Origin: Actinorugispora endophytica
GTDB lineage: Bacteria; Actinomycetota; Actinomycetes; Streptosporangiales; Streptosporangiaceae
Reading direction: 5' to 3'
Length of the DNA: 64,000 nucleotides
Assembly (NCBI RefSeq): GCF_004363075.1
Contig: NZ_SNYN01000020.1
Span: forward strand, 1-64,000
This document shows, piece by piece, positions 1-8,451 of this stretch. The position numbers and the translations under genes are program-made. The notes under the pieces were generated by a model. That model saw only the letters and a program-made list of their open reading frames with translations, made no database searches and was not told the DNA's origin. Every line of letters starts with the position of its first letter. Within the stretch, counting starts at the first letter, position 1.

Positions 1-52
1 GATCTTGCTGTTTCCCCCCGAGAACCTTGACCTCGGGGGAAACAGCAAGATC
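1..52. repeat. Long hairpin of the GATCTTG family, terminator-like
   Basis: The two arms are complementary over about 21 bp with one bulged C, around a short loop. The arm begins GATCTTG, as do the hairpins near 10,956 and 35,442. There is no U-tract. It is probably a transcription terminator for a gene lying left of the window, but that gene is not visible. Confidence 0.6.
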
Positions 53-60
53 ACCGGACA

Positions 61-300
61 TTCGAGGGCCGGTTCCGCCCCCACCCGGAATGATCGTGGG
101 CTTTCCGCCCTTCCCGGCCCCGAAACGGGCAGAAAGCCCACGACCGTCAACGGAACCCTCACGCGACGGACATCGTGGGCGCGGCCCCGACCCCCGCTCG
201 CCGTCGCCGCCCCCGTCACCGCGCCGCGCACGAGGACACCCCGACGATCCGGTCGGCGGATTCCCGACGCCGAACCACCCCCGCGCCGGAGACTCCTTAG
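61..300. repeat. Dispersed palindromic intergenic element, copy R1
   Basis: This stretch aligns with 52,651-52,785 from its first base and shares its central hairpin (arms 91-110 and 127-149) with the elements at 57,096-57,357 and 61,987-62,241. The right end, a CCCCCGCGCCGGAG core followed by ACTCCTTAG, matches the right ends of the elements ending near 57,638 and 62,241. No matching left terminal repeat is visible, so this copy may be truncated or composite. It contains no plausible gene and its last bases include the stop codon of the adjacent minus-strand hydrolase gene. Confidence 0.75.
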
Positions 301-1028
301 AGCGTGTCCTTCTCGTAGGGGCCGTCCCATTCGGTCGGGAGGGGGTGGGCCCAGGGGGCGACCCTCGTGACGACCTCGTCCAGGACGACGCGCACGGAGG
401 GCTCGCCCACCCACAGGTGCTTGGCGCCGTCCACGCCGACCACCTCGGCCTGCGGGACGCGGGCGAAGCGCCGCTCCGCCTCCGCCGGGCGCAGGTAGTC
501 GTCGAACTCGGGGACGAGCGCGACCAGCGGCCTGCCGAAGTCGGCCCAGGCGTCCAGGTCGGCGTCGGACGCGTGGTGCAGCGGCGGCGACAGCAGGACC
601 GCCCCCCGGACCGCCGGGTCGCGGCCCCACTTCAGCGCCAGCTCGGTGCCGAACGACCAGCCCACCAGCCACGGTTCGGGAAGCCCCTCGAACTCGGTGA
701 ACTCGATGGCCGCGGCCACGTCGTGGCGCTCGGTCTCGCCGTCGCCGAACTCCCCCTCGCTGGCGCCGTGCCGCGACACGGTGCCGCGCGTGTTGAACCG
801 CAGCACCGCCACGTCGGCCAGCGCGGGCAGCCTGAAGGACGCCTTGCGCAGCACGTGGCTGTCCATCATCCCCTCGGCGGTGGGCAGCGGGTGCAGGCAG
901 ACGATCGTGGCCGCCGGAGGACGCTCCTTCGGCAGCGCGAGCTCGCCGATCAGGGCCAGGCCGTCGGCGGTCTGCAGGGTGACGGGGCGTCGGCGGGCGG
1001 GCAGCACCGTACTCGCGCGGATGTCCAT
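297..1028 (-). CDS. Alpha/beta hydrolase family protein (243 aa)
   Basis: A predicted cytoplasmic serine hydrolase of unknown substrate. The alpha/beta-hydrolase fold is indicated by a nucleophile elbow GWSFG near residue 124, a possible acid in the PEFDDYL stretch and a late histidine in AKHLWVG. The length suits the single-domain dienelactone-hydrolase-like families. There is no signal peptide. The ATG is preceded by GAGGAG at good spacing. It is transcribed with the minus-strand Zn-ribbon gene 39 bp upstream, and its TAA stop lies inside the end of the R1 repeat. Fold is well supported; function is not assigned. Confidence 0.8.
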   Translation of the reverse strand: MDIRASTVLPARRRPVTLQTADGLALIGELALPKERPPAATIVCLHPLPTAEGMMDSHVLRKASFRLPALADVAVLRFNTRGTVSRHGASEGEFGDGETERHDVAAAIEFTEFEGLPEPWLVGWSFGTELALKWGRDPAVRGAVLLSPPLHHASDADLDAWADFGRPLVALVPEFDDYLRPAEAERRFARVPQAEVVGVDGAKHLWVGEPSVRVVLDEVVTRVAPWAHPLPTEWDGPYEKDTL

Positions 1029-1067
1029 GGCTCCTCGAAGGTCGGGGTTCGTGCGGGGAGTGCGCTC

Positions 1068-1385
1068 TCAGCGCCTGGGGTGGCGGACCGAGCGGTGGGT
1101 GCGCCGGTCCCAGCAGGAGCTGTGCCAGTGGCGGCGGTCGTCGCCGTCGCCGTACGCGGCCCAGGCCACCACGTGCGGCATGCCCGGCGGGATCTCCTGG
1201 TGGCAGCCGGGACACCGGTACGCCTTGCTCGCGGCCGCGCCGCTGACGCGCCTGGTCGCCCAGTCCCCGTCGGGGCCGCTCTCACGCCGCTCCCCTCCGA
1301 GGACGCGTTCGACGAACGAGGACTCGCCCTCACCGGGCTTCTGGGGACCCCTCCTGCGGCGGGGGGCGTTGCGACGCGGACTCAC
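1068..1385 (-). CDS. Small conserved Zn-ribbon-like protein (105 aa)
   Basis: A small basic protein with an arginine-rich N-terminus and a likely metal site. CPGC near residue 58 is followed about 25 residues later by HWHSSCW, the spacing expected of a zinc ribbon. Similar short proteins occur in actinobacteria beside the 3-hydroxyacyl-CoA dehydrogenase gene, sometimes named only 'ATP/GTP-binding protein'; that label has no support here because no P-loop is visible. It starts with GTG, lies between the hydrolase and dehydrogenase genes on the same strand, and probably belongs to the same operon. A nucleic-acid-binding role is only a guess. Confidence 0.65.
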   Translation of the reverse strand: MSPRRNAPRRRRGPQKPGEGESSFVERVLGGERRESGPDGDWATRRVSGAAASKAYRCPGCHQEIPPGMPHVVAWAAYGDGDDRRHWHSSCWDRRTHRSVRHPRR

Positions 1386-1469
1386 CGTCCAAGCGTACGA
1401 GAAGGCCGCGAACGCCCTGACGGGGCACCCGGCCCGCGTGACCGGCGGGGCGGCCTCGGACGCCCCCCG

Positions 1470-2660
1470 CTAACGCAGCGAGTCGCGCCCCTCCTTCTCC
1501 AGCAGGAGCAGCAGCGGGGCCGTGCGGACGCCCTGGGCCAGTCCCGACTCCGCCAGGTCCTCCAGGACGCCGGTGGTCCACTTGACACCGCGCTCGTCGA
1601 GCATCTCGATCGGGCCCTTGGGGTAGCCGCAGCCCAGCCGCATCGCGGTGTCCACGTCGTCGGCGGTGGCGTAGCCCTCCCCGACCATGCGCGCCGCGTC
1701 GTTGACGTGCGCGGCCAGCAGCGGCCACGCGGGGGCGAGCCTGTCGCCGCCGACCAGTGCGGCGAGCGGGTTCGCGGGCTCCGCCTCGGCGGGGTCGGCG
1801 GCTCCCGAGTAGTCGTAGAAGCCCCGCCCGGTCTTGCGGCCGAGACGCCCGGCCGCGACCATCCGGCGCAGCAGCGGGGCCGCGACGTAGCGCGGGTCGC
1901 GGAACTCCGCCCACAGCACGTCCATGACGGCCAGGCCCACGTCGAGGCCGACCAGGTCCAGCAGGGTGAGCGGGCCCATCGGCAGTCCGGCCGCCTCGGT
2001 GACGGCGGTGTCGATCCGCTCCCGGGAGGCGAGGCCGCGCTCGTACATCGAGACCGCGTCGTTGAGGTAGGGGACCAGGAGGGCGTTGGCGACGAACCCG
2101 GCGCGGTCGGCGACGGCGACCGGGGTCTTGCCCAGGCGCTTGGCGACCTCCGCCGCCACGTCCAGCACCCCCGGTTCGGTGGCGACCGTGCCGACGACCT
2201 CGACGAGCTTCATCACCGGGGCCGGGTTGAAGAAGTGCAGGCCGATGACCTTGCCGGGGCGGTTGGTGAGCGCGGCGATCTCGGTGACCGAGAGTGAGGA
2301 GGTGTTGGTCGCCAGGATCGCGCCCGGCACCAGGATCCGGTCCAGGTCCGCGAAGACGTCGCGCTTGACGTCGACGCGCTCGGGCACCGCCTCGACCGCC
2401 AGGTCCGCGTCGGCCAGGTCCTCCCTGGACGTGGTGAACGCGACGCGGCCGAGGATGGTCCGCTGCTCGGCCTCGGTGAGCCGGCCCCGCGCCACCGCCT
2501 TGGCCAGCGACCCCTCCAGATGCGCGCGCCCCCGCTCGAGCGCGGCGTCGTCGATCTCGACCCCGGTGACGTCGAAGCCCGCCCGGGCGAACACCTCGAC
2601 GATGCCGGCGCCCATGGTTCCGAGCCCGACCACTCCGACCTTGCTGAATTCCTCCACCAT
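1470..2660 (-). CDS. 3-hydroxyacyl-CoA (3-hydroxybutyryl-CoA) dehydrogenase
   Basis: Oxidises (3S)-3-hydroxyacyl-CoA to 3-ketoacyl-CoA with NAD+, in fatty-acid or polyhydroxybutyrate metabolism. The N-terminus carries the Rossmann motif GLGTMGAG at about residues 10-17; the family signature around [13 protein letters not shown] lies near residue 150, followed by a 3HCDH C-terminal domain and a second partial one, giving 396 aa, longer than the 280-aa single-domain enzymes. The chosen ATG leaves the Rossmann motif close to the N-terminus and follows a GGTGGGG box; an upstream in-frame start would add 23 unrelated residues. Divergent from nucS with a 134-bp shared promoter region, as in Streptomyces. 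Confidence 0.9.
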   Translation of the reverse strand: MVEEFSKVGVVGLGTMGAGIVEVFARAGFDVTGVEIDDAALERGRAHLEGSLAKAVARGRLTEAEQRTILGRVAFTTSREDLADADLAVEAVPERVDVKRDVFADLDRILVPGAILATNTSSLSVTEIAALTNRPGKVIGLHFFNPAPVMKLVEVVGTVATEPGVLDVAAEVAKRLGKTPVAVADRAGFVANALLVPYLNDAVSMYERGLASRERIDTAVTEAAGLPMGPLTLLDLVGLDVGLAVMDVLWAEFRDPRYVAAPLLRRMVAAGRLGRKTGRGFYDYSGAADPAEAEPANPLAALVGGDRLAPAWPLLAAHVNDAARMVGEGYATADDVDTAMRLGCGYPKGPIEMLDERGVKWTTGVLEDLAESGLAQGVRTAPLLLLLEKEGRDSLR

Positions 2661-2794
2661 GGCCCCACCATAAATGGCGCGGGGAAGCCCGTCCGGGGCG
2701 GGGCCGCCCGTGTCGGGCCCGTTCGGCACGGGACGCCCCGGTTCCCCCCGGAACCACGCGAACCGGCCCGCCGGAACCGGTAGCGTGACGTCCC

Positions 2795-3475
2795 GTGCGT
2801 CTTGTTATCGCCCGTTGCAGCGTCGACTACGTCGGCCGCCTGACGGCCCACCTGCCCATGGCCCCCCGTCTGATCCTCATGAAGGCGGACGGGTCGGTGT
2901 CGATCCACGCCGACGACCGCGCCTTCAAACCCCTGAACTGGATGAACCCTCCGTGCACGGTTCGCGAGGCCCCCGACGAGGACGGGGGCGGCGCCGTGTG
3001 GACCGTCACGCACGGCAAGTCCGGGGAGAGGCTCGTGCTGACGATCGAGGAGATCTGGCACGACAGCTCCCACGAGCTCGGCGTGGACCCGGGCCTGCAG
3101 AAGGACGGCGTCGAGGCGCACCTTCAGGAGCTGCTCGCCGAGCACATCACCACCCTCGGGGAGGGCTACACCCTGATCCGACGCGAGTACCCCACCGCGA
3201 TCGGCCCGGTCGACATCCTGTGCCGCGACTCCGACGGTGCGACCGTGGCGGTGGAGATCAAGCGGCGCGGCGAGATCGACGGCGTCGAGCAGCTGACCCG
3301 CTACCTGGAGCTGCTGAACCGCGACTCCACCCTCAGGCCGGTGCGCGGCGTCTTCGCCGCCCAGGAGATCAGGCCGCAGGCGCGGGTGCTGGCCACCGAC
3401 CGCGGGATCTCCTGCGTCACCCTGGACTACGAGGCGCTGCGGGGCACCGAGTCCGATGTGATGCGGCTCTTCTGA
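2795..3475 (+). CDS. nucS: Endonuclease NucS (EndoMS-type mismatch endonuclease)
   Basis: Mismatch-specific DNA endonuclease that supplies the non-canonical mismatch repair of actinobacteria, which lack MutS/MutL. It acts with the beta clamp in mycobacteria and archaea. The 226-aa length is normal. The PD-(D/E)XK nuclease core is visible as GPVDILC (Asp) followed by VEIKRR (Glu and Lys) near residues 133-155. The C-terminus, DVMRLF, resembles the short clamp-binding tail known in this family. It has a GTG start, is divergently arranged with the dehydrogenase gene, and is followed by a small hairpin. Confidence 0.95.
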   Translation: MRLVIARCSVDYVGRLTAHLPMAPRLILMKADGSVSIHADDRAFKPLNWMNPPCTVREAPDEDGGGAVWTVTHGKSGERLVLTIEEIWHDSSHELGVDPGLQKDGVEAHLQELLAEHITTLGEGYTLIRREYPTAIGPVDILCRDSDGATVAVEIKRRGEIDGVEQLTRYLELLNRDSTLRPVRGVFAAQEIRPQARVLATDRGISCVTLDYEALRGTESDVMRLF

Positions 3476-3485
3476 GGCGCGCCTT

Positions 3486-3513
3486 TCAGGGGCTTCCCAG
3501 GGTCCGCCCCTGA
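3486..3513. terminator. Short hairpin after nucS
   Basis: The arms TCAGGGGC and GCCCCTGA pair perfectly over 8 bp around a 12-nt loop, starting 10 bp after the nucS stop. No U-tract follows. It is a plausible weak terminator. Confidence 0.45.
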
Positions 3514-3561
3514 GGCACGAGGCGAGTGCGCTCCGACAGACTCGGAACTATGGTCGACGTC

Positions 3562-4251
3562 ATGAGCGATTCCCCCATTCCGGAACCGAGTGAGATCCGG
3601 GCCTCCGACAGCGACCGCGACCGGGTGGCCTCCCGGCTGCGCGACGCCCTGGCCGAGGGCCGGATCAGTCCGGACGAGCACTCCGAGCGGCTCGACGCCG
3701 TCTACGACTCCAAGACCCTGGGCGAGCTCGTCCCGATCACCCGCGACCTTCCCGAGTCCTCCGATTCCCCGCCCCTGCCGATGGGACGCCCCTTCGGTTC
3801 GCCCCGGCCGGTCTACGGCAGGGAGCGGATCGTGGACTCCGCCGCCGACGGCCACTTCTCCCTCGCCCTCATGGGCGGGGCCGAGCGCAGCGGGACCTGG
3901 ACGGTCCCCGGGACCTACCACGCGCTCGCCGTCATGGGCGGGATCGAGATCGACCTGCGGGAGGCGAGGTTCACCTCCCGCGAGACCACCGTCATCGCCA
4001 ACGCCATGATGGGCGGGATCGAGATCGTGGTCCCCGACGACATCGAGGTCCGGGTCAACGGCGTCGGGGTCATGGGCGGCTACGGGGTGGACGGGGGCGC
4101 GCCCAGCAGCGTCGTCGAACCCGGCGCGCCGGTCGTGCGCGTACTGGGGATCGCGCTGATGGGCGGGGTCGAGGTCGTCCGCAAACCCCGTAAGCACCAG
4201 AAGCCCGCCAAGGGCAAGAAGAAGCGGAAGGAACTGGAGGCGGACGAGTAG
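3562..4251 (+). CDS. DUF1707 domain protein with LiaF-like C-terminus (229 aa)
   Basis: The N-terminal DUF1707 domain (about residues 8-62, beginning EIRASDSDRDRVA) is a SHOCT-like segment common in actinobacterial membrane-stress proteins. The C-terminal half carries four spaced MGG motifs (ALMGG, VMGG, MMGG, VMGG) typical of the LiaF-like cell-wall-active-antibiotics-response domain, a right-handed beta structure. The tail is strongly basic (KKKRK) and then acidic. No membrane segment is present, so it probably acts in the cytoplasm. Start chosen at the ATG giving MSDSP; ATG and GTG codons 12 and 36 nt upstream are alternatives, and none has a strong ribosome site. Precise role unknown. Confidence 0.8.
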   Translation: MSDSPIPEPSEIRASDSDRDRVASRLRDALAEGRISPDEHSERLDAVYDSKTLGELVPITRDLPESSDSPPLPMGRPFGSPRPVYGRERIVDSAADGHFSLALMGGAERSGTWTVPGTYHALAVMGGIEIDLREARFTSRETTVIANAMMGGIEIVVPDDIEVRVNGVGVMGGYGVDGGAPSSVVEPGAPVVRVLGIALMGGVEVVRKPRKHQKPAKGKKKRKELEADE

Positions 4252-4478
4252 AGCGGTCGCGCCCTCCCCTCCCCTGGCGACGCGGGCTCCCCGCCGCGGG
4301 AACCCTTCATGAGACCACGATCCGTCCGGTCTCCGGAAGAGCGCCGACCGGATGTGGCAAACGGCCGCGCCCTCCTTGCCCGGCGCCGCCGCCGGGTGAC
4401 AAGCTGCACATCGTCTTCACACCTTTCGCGTCCACTCCGTCACTCGGGGTAGGCGGACGCCCTTTCGGGAGGATGAGC

Positions 4479-6026
4479 GTGCGAACACCATCTGGACGAC
4501 CCCCGCGGACCGCGCGCGTGAAGTCGGGGCTGGCCGCCGGGGTCTCCGCCGTCATGGTGCTGGGCCTTGGCCTGGCCCCCGCGGCCAATGCGTCCACGAC
4601 CACCGTCGACGAGGCCGCGCTGCCCGGACTGGTGACGACCGACGCCATCAGGGAGCACATGCGGAACCTGGCGACGATCGCCGAGTACAACGGCGGCAAC
4701 CGGGCCACCGGCACCCCCGGTTACGACGTCGCCGCCAAGTACGTCATCGACCAGCTCAAGCGGGCCGGGTACAAGCCGGTCAAGCACACCTACACGTTCG
4801 ACGAGTGGATCGAGCTCAGCGACGCGGTCCTGTCCCAGACCGCGCCCGAGGCCCGGGAGTTCGCCTACGGCGAGGACTTCCTGACCATGGAGTACTCGGG
4901 CCCCGGCGACGTCACCGCCACCGCCGTGCCGGTGGACGCCCAGGGCTCGGACAGCGGCTGCGAGGCGGACGACTTCGCGGGCTTCCCCACCGGTTCGATC
5001 GCCGTCCTCAAGCGGGGCACCTGCACCTTCGAGCAGAAAGCGGCCAACGCCGCTGAGGCCGGCGCCGCGGGCGCGGTGATCTTCAACCACGGCGCGACCG
5101 AGGCCCCCGGGGACACCGGACCGGTCAACGGCACCGTCACCAACCCGTCCGCGATCCCGACCGTCGGCGCCAGCGTCGAGGTCGGCGAGGCGCTCCTGGC
5201 GGCGGGCGCGGACCTCGAACTGCGGCTGCGGGTCGACTCCGAGATCGAGACCTCCACCTCCTACAACATCGTCGCCGAGACCAGGGGCGGTAAGAAGGAC
5301 AACGTGGTCGTCGTCGGCGCCCACCTCGACGGCGTCGAGGAGGGGCCGGGGATCAACGACAACGGCAGCGGCGTGGCGGCGATCCTGGAGGTGGCCAGGC
5401 AGCTGCCCCGGCTCGGCACCCCGGAGAACAAGGTGCGGTTCGCCTTCTGGGGCAGCGAGGAGGTCGGGCTGATCGGCTCCACCGAGTACGTCGAGAGCCT
5501 CAGCGACAAGGAGCTCGAGAGGATCGCGCTCTACCTGAACTTCGACATGATCGGCTCGGAGAACTACGCCCGCCTGGTCTACGACGGCCGCAACGAGCTC
5601 CCCGGCTCCGCCGCCGCGCCGTCCGGTTCGGGCGCGATCCAGAAGACCTTCGAGGACTACTTCGCCGCCGAGGGCCTGGTCGTCGAGCCCACCGAGTTCA
5701 GCGGCCGCTCGGACTACCGGGCGTTCATGCTGGCCGGGATCCCCGCCGGCGGCCTGTTCAGCGGCGCCGACGGGATCAAGACCGAGGAGCAGGTGGAGTA
5801 CTACGGCGGCACCGCCGGGGTGCAGTACGACCGCAACTACCACACCGCGGACGACACCTTCGAGAACATCAACTGGGACAGCGTCACCGAGCTCTCCGGC
5901 GGCATCGCCTACTCGGTGGAGACCTTCTCCGAGAACACGCTCCCGGTGAACGGGGTCGCGCCGTTCAGGGCGGGACCGCAGTCGGCCGGCGCCTTCGACC
6001 GCGTCTCCGACCGCTGGGTGCGCTGA
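4479..6026 (+). CDS. Secreted M28 family zinc aminopeptidase with PA domain
   Basis: An exported metallopeptidase that removes N-terminal residues from peptides. A basic N-region, a hydrophobic stretch (AGVSAVMVLGLGLAP) and a small-residue cleavage site near ANAS make a signal peptide. A protease-associated (PA) insert occupies about residues 130-250, and the M28 catalytic part follows with GAHLDGV, the GINDNGSG metal/catalytic motif, FWGSEEVG and a late YHTADDT histidine. The length, 515 aa, fits Streptomyces-type aminopeptidases. The ribosome site GGGAGG directly abuts ATG at 4473 but sits 6 nt before GTG at 4479, so the GTG is preferred. Convergent with the GntR-type gene. Confidence 0.9.
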   Translation: MRTPSGRPPRTARVKSGLAAGVSAVMVLGLGLAPAANASTTTVDEAALPGLVTTDAIREHMRNLATIAEYNGGNRATGTPGYDVAAKYVIDQLKRAGYKPVKHTYTFDEWIELSDAVLSQTAPEAREFAYGEDFLTMEYSGPGDVTATAVPVDAQGSDSGCEADDFAGFPTGSIAVLKRGTCTFEQKAANAAEAGAAGAVIFNHGATEAPGDTGPVNGTVTNPSAIPTVGASVEVGEALLAAGADLELRLRVDSEIETSTSYNIVAETRGGKKDNVVVVGAHLDGVEEGPGINDNGSGVAAILEVARQLPRLGTPENKVRFAFWGSEEVGLIGSTEYVESLSDKELERIALYLNFDMIGSENYARLVYDGRNELPGSAAAPSGSGAIQKTFEDYFAAEGLVVEPTEFSGRSDYRAFMLAGIPAGGLFSGADGIKTEEQVEYYGGTAGVQYDRNYHTADDTFENINWDSVTELSGGIAYSVETFSENTLPVNGVAPFRAGPQSAGAFDRVSDRWVR

Positions 6027-6134
6027 CCCTCCCCGTGTCCCGACCCGTTCCGCCCGATCGCCGACGGAGAACCGCGATCCGGTGGAACCCGTCGGGACGG
6101 CCGGGGGCTCCTCCGGGACCGGAGAGCACTGCCG

Positions 6135-6192
6135 GGGCCGGGTGGCGCCGGGGCCTCAACCGCGCGGCGGAGGCCCCGGCGCCACCCGGCCC
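6135..6192. terminator. Bidirectional terminator, 23-bp perfect stem
   Basis: The arms 6135-6157 and 6170-6192 are perfectly complementary, around a 12-nt loop. The hairpin lies between the convergent M28 peptidase and GntR-type regulator genes, so it probably terminates both. Confidence 0.8.
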
Positions 6193-6264
6193 TCGACCGT
6201 CGGCGGGCGGGGAGGCTCGTCCGCCCGCCGTCTCCCGACCAGACGGGGTCCTCCCGTCGACGGC

Positions 6265-6960
6265 CTACCCGCGCAGCGACTCCACGTCCGAGACCAGGAC
6301 CAGGTGGGCGCGCATGGCGTCGGCGGCGGCGCGGGCGTCGCCCGCCTTTATGGCGTCGGCGATCAGCTGGTGTCCCGCGAGGGAGGCTCCCGGACGGTCC
6401 GGCTGGGACAGCGACTCCACGCGGGTCTCGGTGATCATGGGCGCGATCTCGTCCATCATGCGGCTCAGCAGGCGCGAGCGGGCGGCCCGGGTGATCGCGG
6501 TGTGGAAGCTCTCGTCCCCGTGGACCCCCCGCCCGCCGGACGCGACCTCGGCCCGCATCTCGTCCAGCGCGGCGTCGATCGCGGCGATGTCGAGCTCGTC
6601 GCGGCGCAGCGCGGCGAGCTCGGCGAGTTTGACCTCCAGCGCCTGACGGGCTTCGATGATCTCGGCGTGCCGGTTGCCGCGGTCCCGCAGCACGGCGAGC
6701 ACCTGCTCCTCGGCGACCGTCCGCCGCACGATCGCGCCGTCGCCGTGGCGGACGTCGATGATCCCCTGGACCTCCAGCGCGACCAGCGCCTGGCTGAGCG
6801 AGGCCCGGCTGACCCCCAGCGTGGCCGACAGCTCGCGCTCGGGCGGCAGCCGGTCCCCCGGCTCCAGTCCGGCCTCGCGGATGTACTCGCACAGCCGCTC
6901 GACGAGCTGCTCGTAGAGCCGGGGACGGACGAGGCGTCGGGGGGAAGGCCTGGCGTTCAC
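6265..6960 (-). CDS. FadR-subfamily GntR transcriptional regulator
   Basis: A DNA-binding repressor with an N-terminal winged helix (about residues 15-80, including GDRLPPERELSATLGVSRASLSQAL) and a C-terminal all-helical FCD effector domain (about 95-225) holding conserved Asp/His metal-site residues such as DESFHTAI and a late AMRAHL. The 231-aa length is standard. It is divergent from the MatC-type carrier gene with 143 bp between them, the usual position of a local repressor of an organic-acid uptake and use operon. The ligand may be malonate or a related dicarboxylate; this is inferred from the neighbours only. The start is GTG, without a strong ribosome site. Confidence 0.9.
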   Translation of the reverse strand: MNARPSPRRLVRPRLYEQLVERLCEYIREAGLEPGDRLPPERELSATLGVSRASLSQALVALEVQGIIDVRHGDGAIVRRTVAEEQVLAVLRDRGNRHAEIIEARQALEVKLAELAALRRDELDIAAIDAALDEMRAEVASGGRGVHGDESFHTAITRAARSRLLSRMMDEIAPMITETRVESLSQPDRPGASLAGHQLIADAIKAGDARAAADAMRAHLVLVSDVESLRG

Positions 6961-7026
6961 TACGTCGCACGCTCCATTTTTGCCGGCGGGATCTTGACAG
7001 GGCCTACCAGGGAAGTATTGGCTAGG

Positions 7027-7041
7027 CCACTGAGCCAGTGG
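7027..7041. promoter_or_regulatory. Candidate operator, perfect inverted repeat
   Basis: CCACTG and CAGTGG form a perfect 6-bp dyad with a 3-bp spacer (AGC) in the divergent region between the GntR-type gene and the carrier gene. The position and size suit a GntR-family binding site, although it is not the classical FadR core. Confidence 0.4.
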
Positions 7042-7103
7042 ACTGGATCACGGAGGCCAGTGCCCGGGCTCACACCCCTCGATCCTCACTGAACGGCCCC
7101 GCA

Positions 7104-8417
7104 ATGTCACCTGAGATCCTCTCCATTGTCGCCCTGGCGGCGATGTTCGTCATCGCAACGGTACTTCCCATCAACATGGGCGCCCTGGCCTTCGTGGCCG
7201 CCTTCCTGCTGGGCACGCTCGTGCTGGCGATGGACTCCGCGGACATCCTCGCCGGGTTCCCCGGCGACCTGTTCCTGGTCCTGGTCGGGATCACCTACCT
7301 GTTCGCGATCGCGCAGAACAACGGGACGGTCGACCTGCTCGTACGCGGCGCGGTCCGCCTGGTCGGCGGGTGGGTGGCGGCGATCCCCTGGGTGATGTTC
7401 GCGATCACCGGCGTCCTGACCGCGATGGGCGCGCTCGGCCCCGCCGCGGTGGCCATCATCGCGCCCATCGCACTGGGCTTCGCCGCCCGCTACTCGATCA
7501 ACCCGCTGCTCATGGGCATGATGGTGGTCCACGGCGCGCAGGCCGGCGGCTTCTCCCCCATCAGCGTCTACGGCGCCACCGTCAACGGGATCGTGGCAGG
7601 AACCGACCTGGAGAGCAGCCCGACCACGCTGTTCCTGGCCAGCCTGCTGTTCAACACGGGGATCGCCCTCGTGCTGTTCCTCGTTCTCGGCGGCCGCAAG
7701 CTCATCGGGGTGCACTCGCGCCAGTTCGAGGCCGTGCGCACCGGCGGGCGGGAGCAGGGCGCGGAACACCCCGGGTCCGAAGGCGCCGAGAGCCCCTCCG
7801 CGCCCTCCGGGCCTTCGGGCTTCCGCCTCGACCAGGCGATGACCGTCCTGGGCCTGGTCGTCCTGGGCGTACTCGCCCTCGGCTTCAAGATGGACGTCGG
7901 CTTCGTCGCCATCTCCGTGTCCGTGGTCCTGGCGGTGCTGTTCCCCAAGGCGCAGAAGGACGCCGTCAGCAAGATCAGCTGGTCCACCGTCCTGCTGCTG
8001 GGCGGCGTGCTCACCTTCGTGCACGTGATGGAGGAGGCGGGGACCATCGAGTTCGTGGGCGACGGCGTAGCCGGACTGGGCTCCCCGCTGCTGGTCGCCC
8101 TGCTGCTGTGCTACATCGGCGGCATCGTCTCCGCCTTCGCCTCCTCCACCGCCATCCTCGGCGTGACCATCCCGCTGGCGGTGCCTTTCCTGCTGGCCGG
8201 GGACATCGGCGCCATCGGCGTGATCGCGGCGCTGGCGGTGGCCTCCACCATCGTCGACGTCAGCCCGTTCTCCACCAACGGCGCGCTCGTGCTCGCCAAC
8301 GCCAGGGGCGTCGACCCCGACCGCTTCTACAAGCAGATCCTGGGATACGGGGCGATCGTCGTCGCGGTCGGCCCGCTGCTGGCCTGGGCGGTGATGGTGC
8401 TGCCCGACTGGCTGTGA
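7104..8417 (+). CDS. MatC/SLC13-like dicarboxylate (malonate) carrier
   Basis: An integral membrane permease of the ion-transporter superfamily with about 11-12 hydrophobic segments. The N-terminus from MSPEILS matches the start of the MatC_N malonate-carrier domain, and the conserved loops AQAGGFSPISVYG and VDVSPFSTNGA mark the two inverted halves. A charged cytoplasmic linker lies around residues 205-250. The carrier gene ends 34 bp before a fused carboxyltransferase gene and is divergent from a GntR-type regulator; together they suggest uptake and use of malonate or a similar C3-C4 acid. Start set at the ATG matching the family; a GTG 66 bp upstream has no better ribosome site. Confidence 0.85.
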   Translation: MSPEILSIVALAAMFVIATVLPINMGALAFVAAFLLGTLVLAMDSADILAGFPGDLFLVLVGITYLFAIAQNNGTVDLLVRGAVRLVGGWVAAIPWVMFAITGVLTAMGALGPAAVAIIAPIALGFAARYSINPLLMGMMVVHGAQAGGFSPISVYGATVNGIVAGTDLESSPTTLFLASLLFNTGIALVLFLVLGGRKLIGVHSRQFEAVRTGGREQGAEHPGSEGAESPSAPSGPSGFRLDQAMTVLGLVVLGVLALGFKMDVGFVAISVSVVLAVLFPKAQKDAVSKISWSTVLLLGGVLTFVHVMEEAGTIEFVGDGVAGLGSPLLVALLLCYIGGIVSAFASSTAILGVTIPLAVPFLLAGDIGAIGVIAALAVASTIVDVSPFSTNGALVLANARGVDPDRFYKQILGYGAIVVAVGPLLAWAVMVLPDWL

Positions 8418-8451
8418 CCGCTCCCGCACACGAGACGAGAAGGAGACCCCC

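Noticed and set aside
27-2297. Very long plus-strand frame of 756 codons
   Set aside because: It is antisense to three clear minus-strand genes, is extremely rich in Arg, Gly and Pro/Val as high-GC shadow frames are, and has no domain.
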